64,000 bases of DNA from Thalassotalea psychrophila (GCF_031583595.1 NZ_CP134145.1:1488001-1552000), one strand, 5' to 3'; shown: positions 53,568-61,601, numbered from the stretch's first letter. The notes: generated by a model not told the origin, from the letters alone. Translations and numbers: made by a program.

Positions 53568-53590
53568 AGTCAGTTAGCCGCTAACTGACT
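53568..53590. terminator. Hairpin between convergent racemase and AraC genes
   Basis: AGTCAGTTAG (53568-53577) pairs with CTAACTGACT (53581-53590) around CCG. It overlaps the stop of the AraC gene. Confidence 0.65.
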
Positions 53591-54579
53591 TTGGTTTTAC
53601 CTAAACTTGCTTGATATGCCGTAGGGCTAATGCCTGACCAACGTTTGAAGGCTCTGACAAAGTTTGGCGTGTATTGGTATCCAAGTTCTTTGGCAATTTT
53701 ATCATTATTTATTTTCGCTTTTTTTAGTAACGCTTTTGCTTGACTAAAGCGCACCTCGTCAATGACTTCTCTGAGTGTTGTATTATAGGATGCTAGCTTT
53801 CTTTTTAATGTACTTACACTCATATTTAAGCCGCTGGCAATAACAATCGCAGACCACTCGTCGCCAAAATAATGTTGCTTTAATAAGCGCTTTAATGAGG
53901 TAACAAAGCTGTCAGGTATATTCTGAGCTTTAGTGGTTATCGCTAGAGCGGTTATTAAAGGTTTTTTAGTTAGGTATTTTAACTCAACAGGAATTGAGCT
54001 AAATTTTTGCCCAGGCAAGATAACGGTATCTTTAAAGAAATCAAATTGATCAATACCAGTATCAACAATTGATTGAATGCCTATTCGGGTGGGCGACCAT
54101 TTAGGGCCAATAAAAGCGCGTATTAGTTTTACAATTAAACTCATAACATGCTGTTCTACTTGCCAAGCGCCTCTGGTTAATAGGGGAGTGCCAGGGCGAC
54201 AAATCCAGAAATAGCCTTTATGCTCTGATAGCCAATAGGTTAAGCAATTAGATTGCATATTCATATGCTTGACAAAATAATTGAGCATAGTTTTTAAGTT
54301 TTTTTGATTGAGTAATTCGTCAAAAAAAGTACCGTAATCACTTAAAGGCGTGGTTTGTGTGGTGATAAAACCAAGGTTTTCCATACCTTCATATTCACTT
54401 GCCAGAGCAATTAATTCCCACACCTTACTTTCAAAAATGAGGTTTTCATCATCATCTAAGTTTTTACGGCTAAGACCGGCTCGATGTAATAACTCTTCAA
54501 CTGGCAACTCATGGCTTTCCATTACCTTAATAAACGGAGTTAAATGGCTCGCTTTTAGTAAATACATTGATGGTTTCAT
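53581..54579 (-). CDS. AraC-family regulator (OruR-like)
   Basis: 332 residues. The AraC DNA-binding part is at the C-terminus: ASGLNMSVSTLKRKLASYNT and KIAKELGYQYTPNFVRAFKR followed by WSGISPTAYQASL. The N-terminal region (LPVEELLHRAGLSRKNLDDD, then LGFITTQTTPLSDYGTFFDE) is of the Arabinose_bd type seen in OruR/ArgR-like activators. It is divergent from the secreted amidohydrolase gene; three GCTAA-type direct repeats lie between, so it probably activates that operon. Confidence 0.92.
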   Translation of the reverse strand: MKPSMYLLKASHLTPFIKVMESHELPVEELLHRAGLSRKNLDDDENLIFESKVWELIALASEYEGMENLGFITTQTTPLSDYGTFFDELLNQKNLKTMLNYFVKHMNMQSNCLTYWLSEHKGYFWICRPGTPLLTRGAWQVEQHVMSLIVKLIRAFIGPKWSPTRIGIQSIVDTGIDQFDFFKDTVILPGQKFSSIPVELKYLTKKPLITALAITTKAQNIPDSFVTSLKRLLKQHYFGDEWSAIVIASGLNMSVSTLKRKLASYNTTLREVIDEVRFSQAKALLKKAKINNDKIAKELGYQYTPNFVRAFKRWSGISPTAYQASLGKTKVS

Positions 54580-54687
54580 AGGCCAATACTACTGTTAAAT
54601 TAAAATACAAAAAATTACAATTCAATTATCATTATAGCTCACGCTCCCTGCTCGGTCACTGACTATTCTAACGCTTATTAATTATGA

Positions 54688-54747
54688 GCTAATATGATAA
54701 AAAAATGTGCTAATGTTCTTTAATAGTTTTCTATTTACGCTAACATT
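54688..54747. promoter_or_regulatory. GCTAAYRT direct repeats between AraC and amidohydrolase genes
   Basis: GCTAATAT begins at 54688, GCTAATGT at 54709 and GCTAACAT at 54739. The first two are 21 bases apart (two helical turns), a spacing typical for AraC-type half-sites. Confidence 0.5.
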
Positions 54748-54845
54748 ATGCACAGATAAGTAATTAATTGACGGCAAAGCCTGTTTTTAAGTTGTTGTTT
54801 TCAAATTTATTTATATTTGTTTAGATGAAATAAAAGGTAGTAAAA

Positions 54846-56213
54846 ATGAATTTTAAATTAAAGAAATACGCCTGTGCGACCTTAGCAGCATTAGCGCTGA
54901 TAAGTGCCCCTGTTTTTGCCGAAGAAGCGGTGCCGCAAGTTACCATTTTTAAAAATGTTAATATTTTTGATGGTACAAGTACTAAGTTAATTAAAGGCAA
55001 AGATGTTTTAATCGAAGGTAATTTGATTAAAGTTATTGGCGTAGATCTTGACGTTAAAGGTGCAACCGTTATTGACGGTGGTGGTCGCACAATAACTCCA
55101 GGTTTGCACGATATGCATACGCATGTTGCTTTATTTCGAAACGTAACTAATTCACGTAATAACTTAGACATGGCCTATACTGGGGCGCTTGCCGCAGCAC
55201 GCCTTGAAGGTATGCTAATGAATGGTTTTACCACTGTGATGGATGTTGGTGGACCAGCTAAGTTTGCGCAAAAGTTAGTGGATGAAGGTATCTATAAAGG
55301 TCCAAGAATCTACCCTTCAGAAGCACTTATAACTCAAACTTCAGGTCATGGTGACTTTAGAAACCCAAATGAGGTACACCCAAACTTATCAGGTAGTAGC
55401 ACTCATCCATGGGATAGCCAATTTTCCTGTATTGCCGATGGGGAAACCGAAATACGCCGTTGTGTTCGCCAAAATTTACGCCGTGGTGCGACTCAAGTAA
55501 AAATTATGGCAGGTGGTGGTGTATCGAGCCAATTTGATCCGCTACACTCAAAACAGTCATCTCCAGCTGAAACGAGAGCTGCTGTAGAAGCTGCTGAATC
55601 TTGGGGCACATTTGTTGCTGCCCATGCTTATACTGATAAGGCTGTAAAAGAAGCGGTAGAAAATGGGGTCAAGTATATTCTTCATGCGCCAATGATCTCT
55701 GAAGATACCGCAGAATTAATGGCAGATAAAAACGTTTATATGGGCGCGACCTTAGCACCAGTTTTTTCTGTTCCTATTGAATCTTTAAAAACCATGCTTT
55801 CGCCAACTAGTTTTAAGAAGTTTCTGCAAGTATATGAAACTTACCCTAATGCGATGAGAGCAGCCATAAAAGAAGGCGTTACCATGGTATTTGGTTCCGA
55901 TATTTTATCGACGCCAGAAAAAACTATTCAAATGGATGATAGTGCAAATTTAGAATTTCTGCAGTTAGTTAAATATATGTCAAATGCTGAAGCACTAATA
56001 TCAGCAACTGGTAATGCCAATAAACTTATTGGTGAAATGGGTCCTAATAATCCGTATGCGGATGGTCCAACAGGCGTTATTAAAGAAGGTGCGTATGCTG
56101 ATCTTTTACTTGTTGATGGTGATCCAATTGCAGATATCAAAGTAATGACAACGCCAGATGAAACCTTTGATGTGATCATGAAAGATGGCGTAATCTACAA
56201 AAACGAATTGTAA
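54846..56213 (+). CDS. Secreted metal-dependent amidohydrolase (imidazolonepropionase-like)
   Basis: 455 residues; signal peptide ends near APVFAEE; AAGG lies upstream. It is an amidohydrolase-superfamily protein: GLHDMHTHVALF (HxH metal pair), QVKIMAGGGVSSQFDP (the Lys may be carboxylated), VAAHAYTDKAVKEAVENGVK and YILHAPMI (two His), and the final metal Asp in VFGSDIL. The N- and C-terminal beta sandwich (VTIFKNVNIFDGTSTKLIKG, then ADLLLVDGDPIADI) is also typical. Characterised relatives include Xaa-Pro/Xaa-Arg carboxypeptidase-like enzymes, so periplasmic cleavage of an amide or N-terminal peptide is likely. It heads a unit with the GYD-like and FMN genes. Confidence 0.92.
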   Translation: MNFKLKKYACATLAALALISAPVFAEEAVPQVTIFKNVNIFDGTSTKLIKGKDVLIEGNLIKVIGVDLDVKGATVIDGGGRTITPGLHDMHTHVALFRNVTNSRNNLDMAYTGALAAARLEGMLMNGFTTVMDVGGPAKFAQKLVDEGIYKGPRIYPSEALITQTSGHGDFRNPNEVHPNLSGSSTHPWDSQFSCIADGETEIRRCVRQNLRRGATQVKIMAGGGVSSQFDPLHSKQSSPAETRAAVEAAESWGTFVAAHAYTDKAVKEAVENGVKYILHAPMISEDTAELMADKNVYMGATLAPVFSVPIESLKTMLSPTSFKKFLQVYETYPNAMRAAIKEGVTMVFGSDILSTPEKTIQMDDSANLEFLQLVKYMSNAEALISATGNANKLIGEMGPNNPYADGPTGVIKEGAYADLLLVDGDPIADIKVMTTPDETFDVIMKDGVIYKNEL

Positions 56214-56233
56214 TTTAACGCTTATTAAACCCA

Positions 56234-56262
56234 AAGGGCTGGCTTAGACCAGCCCTTGTTTT
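56234..56262 (+). terminator. Terminator after amidohydrolase gene
   Basis: AAGGGCTGG (56234-56242) pairs with CCAGCCCTT (56249-56257), then GTTTT. The next gene starts 29 bases later, so read-through is possible. Confidence 0.75.
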
Positions 56263-56290
56263 ATCTAGTTTTTATTTATAAGGAATTATC

Positions 56291-56692
56291 ATGAAACACT
56301 TAATCGCCTTGTTCACCTCTGCAGCTCTTATGTTATCTACAGGGGCTAGTGCAGAAGACAACCTTAAATACTTTATGGTTAAAGGTAAATTAAAACCTGA
56401 AATTGCAAAAATGTTAGTCGACCACCCGATGGACCCAACAGCTGGCGCGAAAAAACTGGTTGCCAGTATTAAAGGTGCAAAGTTAGTGTCTTATTATTTA
56501 GAAGCGGGCACTGCCGCCAATATTGCCATAATTGCCGTGCCTGACAGCGATTACGCCTCTGCTATTGTGTATCAGCGTATGTCAACTGGCGCATTAATAG
56601 ATATTGAAGTGCGCGAAATTATTCCTGCGGCTAAATTTGAACAAGTAATGCAGCTTGCCAATGATATGAATAAAGCAGAAGCAAAAAAATAA
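56291..56692 (+). CDS. Secreted GYD-domain-like small protein
   Basis: 133 residues; signal peptide ends near GASAEDN; AAGGAA is upstream. The mature part (about 110 residues) follows the pattern of the GYD domain family: an opening strand (LKYFMVKGKLKPE), a helix (AGAKKLVASIKG), AKLVSYYLEAGTAANIAIIA with PDSDYASAIVYQRMSTGALI and a closing helix. GYD itself is not conserved (GTAAN). GYD proteins are usually cytosolic and of unknown function, so an exported copy is unusual. It sits between the amidohydrolase and FMN genes and a role with them is likely but undefined. Confidence 0.72.
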   Translation: MKHLIALFTSAALMLSTGASAEDNLKYFMVKGKLKPEIAKMLVDHPMDPTAGAKKLVASIKGAKLVSYYLEAGTAANIAIIAVPDSDYASAIVYQRMSTGALIDIEVREIIPAAKFEQVMQLANDMNKAEAKK

Positions 56693-56728
56693 TCGTTCAG
56701 TAGTCGTGTACAGTACAGGATAAAATAT

Positions 56729-56750
56729 AAGGCTCTGCGGAGCCTTTTTA
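56729..56750 (+). terminator. Rho-independent terminator
   Basis: AAGGCTC-TGCG-GAGCCTT (56729-56746) followed by TTTTA. Confidence 0.85.
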
Positions 56751-56881
56751 TCATTTTGGCTCATATTTGAGCACTCTATTGGTGATAAACGGCAATTTAC
56801 TTGTCATTGCTATTGCAGTTGTATGCGGTCGTTATAGTATCAAGAGATTAACAAAGCCAAGTGATAGCTAAAGAACAATAG

Positions 56882-58027
56882 ATGAATTCGATAAAAAAAC
56901 TACAAAAATGTAATTCTATAGCCGATGTCAAAGCATTGTTTGAAAAGTGTATGCCATTACCTATTCGAGATTTTGTTATTGGCGGCGCCGATGATGAAAT
57001 TTGTATAAAAGATAATGAGAGCGTCTTTGACCGTTATTACTTTGCCCCCAAGTTTTGCCAAAATATTCAGTCAACTGATACCAGCGTTGAGGTGATGGGG
57101 GTTAAATCGGCCTCGCCGGTGATCTGTTCGCCATTTGGTGGCCATAAATTAGTGCACAGCGCTGGCGAGCTTGCTACCGGCAAGGCATTTAGTAATGCCA
57201 AAATTCCGTTTTCACTGTCGACTTATGCAAGTGTTGATATGGAAACAATTGCTGGAAAAGTATCGGGGCATAAGTTTTTTCAGTTACAGGCCACTACTAA
57301 TCGTAAGATGATGCAAGCTTTGATTGAACGTGCGAAAACGCTAGCGTTTGATGGTTTGATAGTTACAGTAGACAATCCTATTCACGGAAATCGAGAGCGC
57401 GATAAACGTGCCGGTTTTGGCTTTCCAACCAAACTCTCGATTAGATCTGTCACTTCTATGCTTGCCCATCCAAAATGGTTATATGGATTTGTCACACAAG
57501 GTTTTAAATTTGAAAATTTTCGAGCCGAATTTGAACAAGGCAAGTCATTAAAGGAAATCATTGAAAACTTTAGCTGTTCGGTAAGTTGGGAAGATATTAA
57601 GTTTATCCGCGAACAATGGCCTGGCAAACTTGCGATAAAAGGGATATTACACCCAGATGATGCATCGCAAGCGGTAGCCATTGGCGCTGATGCCATTTAT
57701 ATATCGAATCAAGGTGCTAGGCAGTACGATTTTACTACCCCGTCATTTTATGCGCTTGAAGAGGTAGTTTCGGCTGTTGGCGGAAAAATCGAAATTATTA
57801 TGGATGGTGGAATTCGCCGAGGTAGTGATGTGGTAAAAGCATTAGCCTTGGGGGCAACAGCCTGTTCAACAGCTAGGCCATTTGCTTATGGCTTAGGTGC
57901 TGCTGGGCAACAAGGCGTAGAATTTGTTATCAATCAGTTCCAAGAAGAAATAACCAGAGCAATGATGATATGCGGTGCAAAAACAGTGAGTGATTTAAGT
58001 AAAGATATCTTACGTAAACGCTACTAA
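56882..58027 (+). CDS. FMN-dependent alpha-hydroxy-acid oxidase-like protein, second copy
   Basis: 381 residues. It is a paralogue of 46898-48055 and shares the same long blocks: PIRDFVIGGADDEICIKDNE, IVTVDNPIHGNRERDKRAG, LAIKGILHPDDASQAVAIGA and IMDGGIRRGSDVVKALALGA. The same active-site changes occur: SNQGARQYD in place of SNHGxRQLD, and FFQLQATTN in place of FQLYV. The Arg and Lys around FMN remain. Only a weak ribosome site is seen. The conservation of both changes in two copies argues that they are functional and not decay. The reaction and substrate are unknown. Confidence 0.9.
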   Translation: MNSIKKLQKCNSIADVKALFEKCMPLPIRDFVIGGADDEICIKDNESVFDRYYFAPKFCQNIQSTDTSVEVMGVKSASPVICSPFGGHKLVHSAGELATGKAFSNAKIPFSLSTYASVDMETIAGKVSGHKFFQLQATTNRKMMQALIERAKTLAFDGLIVTVDNPIHGNRERDKRAGFGFPTKLSIRSVTSMLAHPKWLYGFVTQGFKFENFRAEFEQGKSLKEIIENFSCSVSWEDIKFIREQWPGKLAIKGILHPDDASQAVAIGADAIYISNQGARQYDFTTPSFYALEEVVSAVGGKIEIIMDGGIRRGSDVVKALALGATACSTARPFAYGLGAAGQQGVEFVINQFQEEITRAMMICGAKTVSDLSKDILRKRY

Positions 58028-58055
58028 TACTAAGACCGATAATTTATATTTTGAT

Positions 58056-58082
58056 AAATAATGCAAATAATGCAAATAATGC
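58056..58082. repeat. Three tandem copies of AAATAATGC
   Basis: Three perfect 9-base units (58056-58064, 58065-58073, 58074-58082), about 30 bases after the FMN gene stop and before the structured element. Confidence 0.85.
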
Positions 58083-58113
58083 AAAAAAAGAGCAGTATCT
58101 TGCCATTTTTGCT

Positions 58114-58255
58114 AATTACATAAGTGAGGTTTTCAAGTAAAGTTACTTATAACTGGTGGGAACCAGGCTTTCATTTCAAATAGCGCCTGCTATTTCGATT
58201 TGGAAATACTTATGTAATTGAAAGGCCCCCTTATTGGATTTGGGGGCTTTTTTTA
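58114..58255 (+). ncRNA. Candidate structured RNA ending in a terminator
   Basis: A 12-bp closing stem (AATTACATAAGT at 58114-58125 with its exact complement at 58208-58219) encloses three local hairpins: 58135-58148 (AAGTA/TACTT), 58153-58166 (CTGGT-GGGA-ACCAG) and 58178-58195 (AAATAGC-GCCT-GCTATTT). A strong terminator (58221-58255: GCCCCC/GGGGGC plus T run) follows at once. No ORF is present. This looks like a multi-branch RNA, either an sRNA or the processed 3' end of the FMN gene mRNA. It does not match a riboswitch class I can recognise, and no gene lies downstream on this strand. Confidence 0.5.
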
Positions 58256-58256
58256 C

Positions 58257-58278
58257 TTCATGGATGAAGGAATGCCAA
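58257..58278. repeat. Terminator-adjacent repeat, partial copy
   Basis: TTCATGGATGAAGGAATGCCAA agrees at 18 of 22 positions with the repeat at 11290. It too begins two bases after the T run of a terminator. Confidence 0.55.
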
Positions 58279-58344
58279 CTGAACAGGGATGTTTATAATG
58301 TTGGCCTACTTTTACCTCATAAGCTTCACTTCTAATTCGCCCAA

Positions 58345-58573
58345 ATGTTCTAGAAAATGTACTCCGTCATCCTCGAGGAGCTCAAGCGACATCGGGGACC
58401 TCCTCCAGTAATAGTGTGCTTATAAAGTTTGATTGGTACAGTCCCTAAAAGTGTGTCTTTCTTAATTTAATTTCTTTTAGAACCACAGTATGCGTCAGGA
58501 GATTCCTGACATCGCTAGTACTCTTCAGGAATGACGGCGTAAATATACTAATTTGAAGGATATGTTCTAGAAA
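58345..58573. repeat. Possible miniature element with 12-bp direct repeats
   Basis: ATGTTCTAGAAA occurs at 58345-58356 and 58562-58573. Between them lie CCGTCAT (58364-58370) and its complement ATGACGG (58531-58537) as subterminal inverted repeats, and smaller palindromes (GTCAGGAGATTCCTGAC). No coding sequence is present. It may be a MITE-like or REP-type unit. Confidence 0.4.
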
Positions 58574-58575
58574 CA

Positions 58576-59583
58576 CTAAACTTCATACTGACTAGGCGGC
58601 ACGCCATGCCAACGCTTAAACGCTCTTGAAAAACTACTTGAGTCTGCAAATCCAAGTAAATAGGTTAATTCACTAAAAGGAATATCCATTTCTTTCAAGT
58701 ATTTATCGGCAAGTTGTTGACGTGTGTGATCTAAAATCTGTTGATAAGACGTATTTTCTTTTTTTAATTTATCATGAAATGTTCTAGGGCTCATGTGAAG
58801 ATTTTTCGCAATTTTTTCTCGATCAAACTCTCCTGATGGCAATAACGTGATCAATAATTCTGCAACCTTAGTGGCTAAACTGCTTTTCTCTATGGTTTCT
58901 AAATACTTTATCACCAGTAAATCTAGCTGGCGGGTCAAATCTGTATTTGCTGCCGGTAAACTTAAATCCAACTCTTCACTGTCTACATAAATGATTGTGC
59001 TTTGTGCATTTAAGGTAACTTCACATCCAAAGTAATTTTCATAAAGAATTTTGGTCGCAGGAGCTACAGCACCGACTAAAGAAACTCTTACTGGTGAATA
59101 GTTCGGCTGATACATTTGCCTGATCAATTTGATTAAAACTGCAACGGTAACGGCTGAATGAAAATGTATTGTCGTAGAAGGGTGAACTACTAAGGGCTTA
59201 AACTCTATGCATGCGGGTTTCGTATCTAAGTGCAGTTCAACAGATTTAATTGTGGTCATTAACGAAAAGAATCGTGCAAGGCGAAGCCAAAACGAGCGCA
59301 ATGTACTGCTACTTAGCAATGACATCCCTAGCGCATGGTAAGTTGTTGGGTGTACATAGTTGGCAAAGTTAATGGGAAACATAACATCATCAGTTTTCTC
59401 TAATGCGAGGGTAATGAGCTGATCAAATTGTTCTGCTTGCATACGGATATTTTTACTGCGTAGTTTTGAAATATCTATATTCAATTCATTTGCTAGTTGT
59501 TCAACATCAACATCGTAGGATTTTAATATCTCAAATAAAGAGATGATATTGCCATGATATGTGGTGAAGTTTTTATTTAACAT
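58576..59583 (-). CDS. AraC-family regulator (OruR-like)
   Basis: 335 residues. The AraC domain is at the C-terminus: DREKIAKNLHMSPRTFHDKLK and FSELTYLLGFADSSSFSRAFKRW, then HGVPPSQYEV. The N-terminal Arabinose_bd-type part (HPTTYHALGMSLLSSSTLRSF) is of the same kind as in the regulators at 31895 and 53581. It is divergent from the RidA gene at 59784 with about 200 bases between, so it likely controls the RidA/M19/haem-protein unit. Confidence 0.92.
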   Translation of the reverse strand: MLNKNFTTYHGNIISLFEILKSYDVDVEQLANELNIDISKLRSKNIRMQAEQFDQLITLALEKTDDVMFPINFANYVHPTTYHALGMSLLSSSTLRSFWLRLARFFSLMTTIKSVELHLDTKPACIEFKPLVVHPSTTIHFHSAVTVAVLIKLIRQMYQPNYSPVRVSLVGAVAPATKILYENYFGCEVTLNAQSTIIYVDSEELDLSLPAANTDLTRQLDLLVIKYLETIEKSSLATKVAELLITLLPSGEFDREKIAKNLHMSPRTFHDKLKKENTSYQQILDHTRQQLADKYLKEMDIPFSELTYLLGFADSSSFSRAFKRWHGVPPSQYEV

Positions 59584-59783
59584 TGAGTCTACTTTTATGG
59601 GTAAATATTAATCCCTGCAAATATAAATATACGATATCAATTTTTGGGTGATAATTTAACCTAAATATAAAGGATTACTCGTCAAAACTGGCAAATTAAA
59701 TGATTTTATATGCAATATTTAATAACGCAAGTTGTGGATTAAAAAACTACAATCACAATAACTAAATATTATGGAAAGTTATT

Positions 59784-60176
59784 ATGAGTGAAAAGCAGAT
59801 AATTGGTGGTGAAATTACCTGGAAGGGGCATACAGTTCCTATTTCTTGGGCCGTAAAAGCAGGGGACTTTGTCTTTGTATCAGGCATGGTTTCAATTACT
59901 AAAGATTTGGTACCGCAGTTTGAAGGTGACATTACTGAGCAAACACGAAATTCTTTAGAGTTTATGAAAGATATATTAGCGCAGGCCGATTGCACTCTTA
60001 GTGATGCAGTTAAAGTACAAGTGTTCTTAAAAAATGTCGAAGACTTTCCTGCATTTAATGCTGAATATGCGAAGCATTTTCCTGAAATGCCACCTGCACG
60101 CTTTACCATTAAAACTGGTTTTATGGATGAAGCTTGCTTGGTGGAACTTGATTGCACAGCTTACAAGCCACAGTAA
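59784..60176 (+). CDS. ridA: RidA family 2-imino/enamine deaminase
   Basis: 130 residues, GGAAAG upstream. A typical RidA protein: ISWAVKAGDFVFVSGMVSIT, the helix QTRNSLEFMKDILAQADCTL, VKVQVFLKNVEDFPAFNAEY and MPPARFTIKTGFMDEACLVE. The Arg of PPARF and the Glu of VELDC match the active deaminase site. RidA releases ammonia from reactive 2-imino acids made by PLP enzymes and amino-acid oxidases. A DadA-like D-amino-acid dehydrogenase lies 3.3 kb away, which makes imino acids, so a partnership is plausible. Confidence 0.9.
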   Translation: MSEKQIIGGEITWKGHTVPISWAVKAGDFVFVSGMVSITKDLVPQFEGDITEQTRNSLEFMKDILAQADCTLSDAVKVQVFLKNVEDFPAFNAEYAKHFPEMPPARFTIKTGFMDEACLVELDCTAYKPQ

Positions 60177-60353
60177 CTAACAAAGCAACTTTAAAAATTT
60201 AAATTTTTCTTATTGAGCAACTCCGCAATCAAAGTGTTTTTTGTATTATTTTTACGAAAAATAAAAATAAATCAGCCATTTTAAATTTTTATACTAAAGT
60301 TATAAGTAACTGAAAATGTTGTAGTATTCCAAACAATCTGAAAGGAAGGTAAA

Positions 60354-61601
60354 ATGAAAAATCTGAGCAACTTGTCTCGTCGTGATATGCTAGCTTTAAG
60401 CATGAAGGCATCTCTTGCCACCGTTGCCGCAACACAAATGCCATTCGCCTTTGCCAATGAAAAAATGCCTTATGGGTCTGCTTATAGTTATAATCCAGAC
60501 TTTAAATACTTAAGAAATCCAGCAACAGTATTTGACTTTGGTTTGACGCCTGATCAAGAAGAGCACGCAAAAGAGTTACATAAAAGCATTGTCGTATACG
60601 ATGCCTTAATGGAATGTAGTTATTACGAAGATTTGGTAAAACTGTCAAAATTAGGTGGGTTAACAGCCGGTCACATGTCATTAGGGATCACAGGGCTTAA
60701 TAATTTCCGCCCTGATCAGTTACCTGCACCTGATGACTGGTGGAGCTGGGAAAACCTAGTAAGGGATATGGCATTTATCCAAAATGAAATACGAGGTCGT
60801 AAAGATGCGATGATTTGTACAAGTCATGCCGATATTATGCAAGCACATAAAACGGGGCAAGTTGGCTTTATTCCTACCACACAAAACATTCAATTTATGG
60901 GCCGTGATACCAGTAAAATTAATGAAGCTTATGCGATGGGATTACGTGCTATTCAATTAACCTATAACCCAAGTAACATGGTGGGCTCTGGTAGTTTAGA
61001 ATTACCTGAACGTCGTTTTGGTTTATCTGAGTTAGGCCATCGCGCGGTCGGTACCATGAATGATTTAGGGATGATTGTTGATACCGGGCATTGTTCGCCT
61101 GAAACTATGATCGCGGCTGCTAATGCATCCTCTGATCCTATTATTATTTCTCATGCTGGCATGCAGTCTAAAATTAAGCAATTTAGAGCAACCACAGATG
61201 AAGCATTAAGAGTTGTTGCTGATAAAGGTGGTGTTGCTGGTGTAATAAGTGTTCCAGCAGCTATTGCTGGTAGTGACAAATGTACCGTCAATGACTACCT
61301 TGACAATATTGAACATGCGATTAATGTTGCTGGTATTGATCACGTTGGTTTTGGCTCTGACTTTATTATTGCTGCTACATTTGAAGCTATTTTAAGTGCG
61401 CCATCATGGGATCCTGCGGTTGTTGCTCAAATTGGTAGCTTTGAAGTATGGCCATGGTCAGATGGTCATGTCGGTTATGAAAACACCTCTGCATACCCTA
61501 ATTTAACTCGTGGTTTAATCGCCCGAGGTTACTCAGATGAAGACATTGCTAAAGTGATGGGCGGAAACTTCTTACGTGTATTCAAAGAAGTTGTCGGTTA
61601 A
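60354..61601 (+). CDS. Tat-exported M19-like protein with altered metal site
   Basis: 415 residues; GAAAGGAAGG upstream. The N-terminus has a twin-arginine signal (NLSRRDMLALSMKASLATVA, cut near AFANE), so it is exported folded. The M19 fold is seen in MIVDTGHCSPETMIAAANAS, IIISHAGMQSKIKQ, AGIDHVGFGSDFI and GGNFLRVFKEV. As in the gene at 42731 the HxD motif is lost (IVVYDALMECSYYED), and the bridging Glu is Gln (PTTQNIQF). The later His ligands are kept. Tat export of this copy but Sec-type export of the other suggests a tightly bound cofactor or a folding need. Confidence 0.87.
   Translation: MKNLSNLSRRDMLALSMKASLATVAATQMPFAFANEKMPYGSAYSYNPDFKYLRNPATVFDFGLTPDQEEHAKELHKSIVVYDALMECSYYEDLVKLSKLGGLTAGHMSLGITGLNNFRPDQLPAPDDWWSWENLVRDMAFIQNEIRGRKDAMICTSHADIMQAHKTGQVGFIPTTQNIQFMGRDTSKINEAYAMGLRAIQLTYNPSNMVGSGSLELPERRFGLSELGHRAVGTMNDLGMIVDTGHCSPETMIAAANASSDPIIISHAGMQSKIKQFRATTDEALRVVADKGGVAGVISVPAAIAGSDKCTVNDYLDNIEHAINVAGIDHVGFGSDFIIAATFEAILSAPSWDPAVVAQIGSFEVWPWSDGHVGYENTSAYPNLTRGLIARGYSDEDIAKVMGGNFLRVFKEVVG

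Noticed and set aside
58056..58082. CRISPR-like array
   Set aside because: Three adjacent 9-base units without spacers are a simple tandem repeat, and no cas gene is present.
59762..60157. Antisense 131-codon frame over the RidA gene
   Set aside because: The plus-strand RidA protein is complete and conserved; the opposite frame is a shadow.
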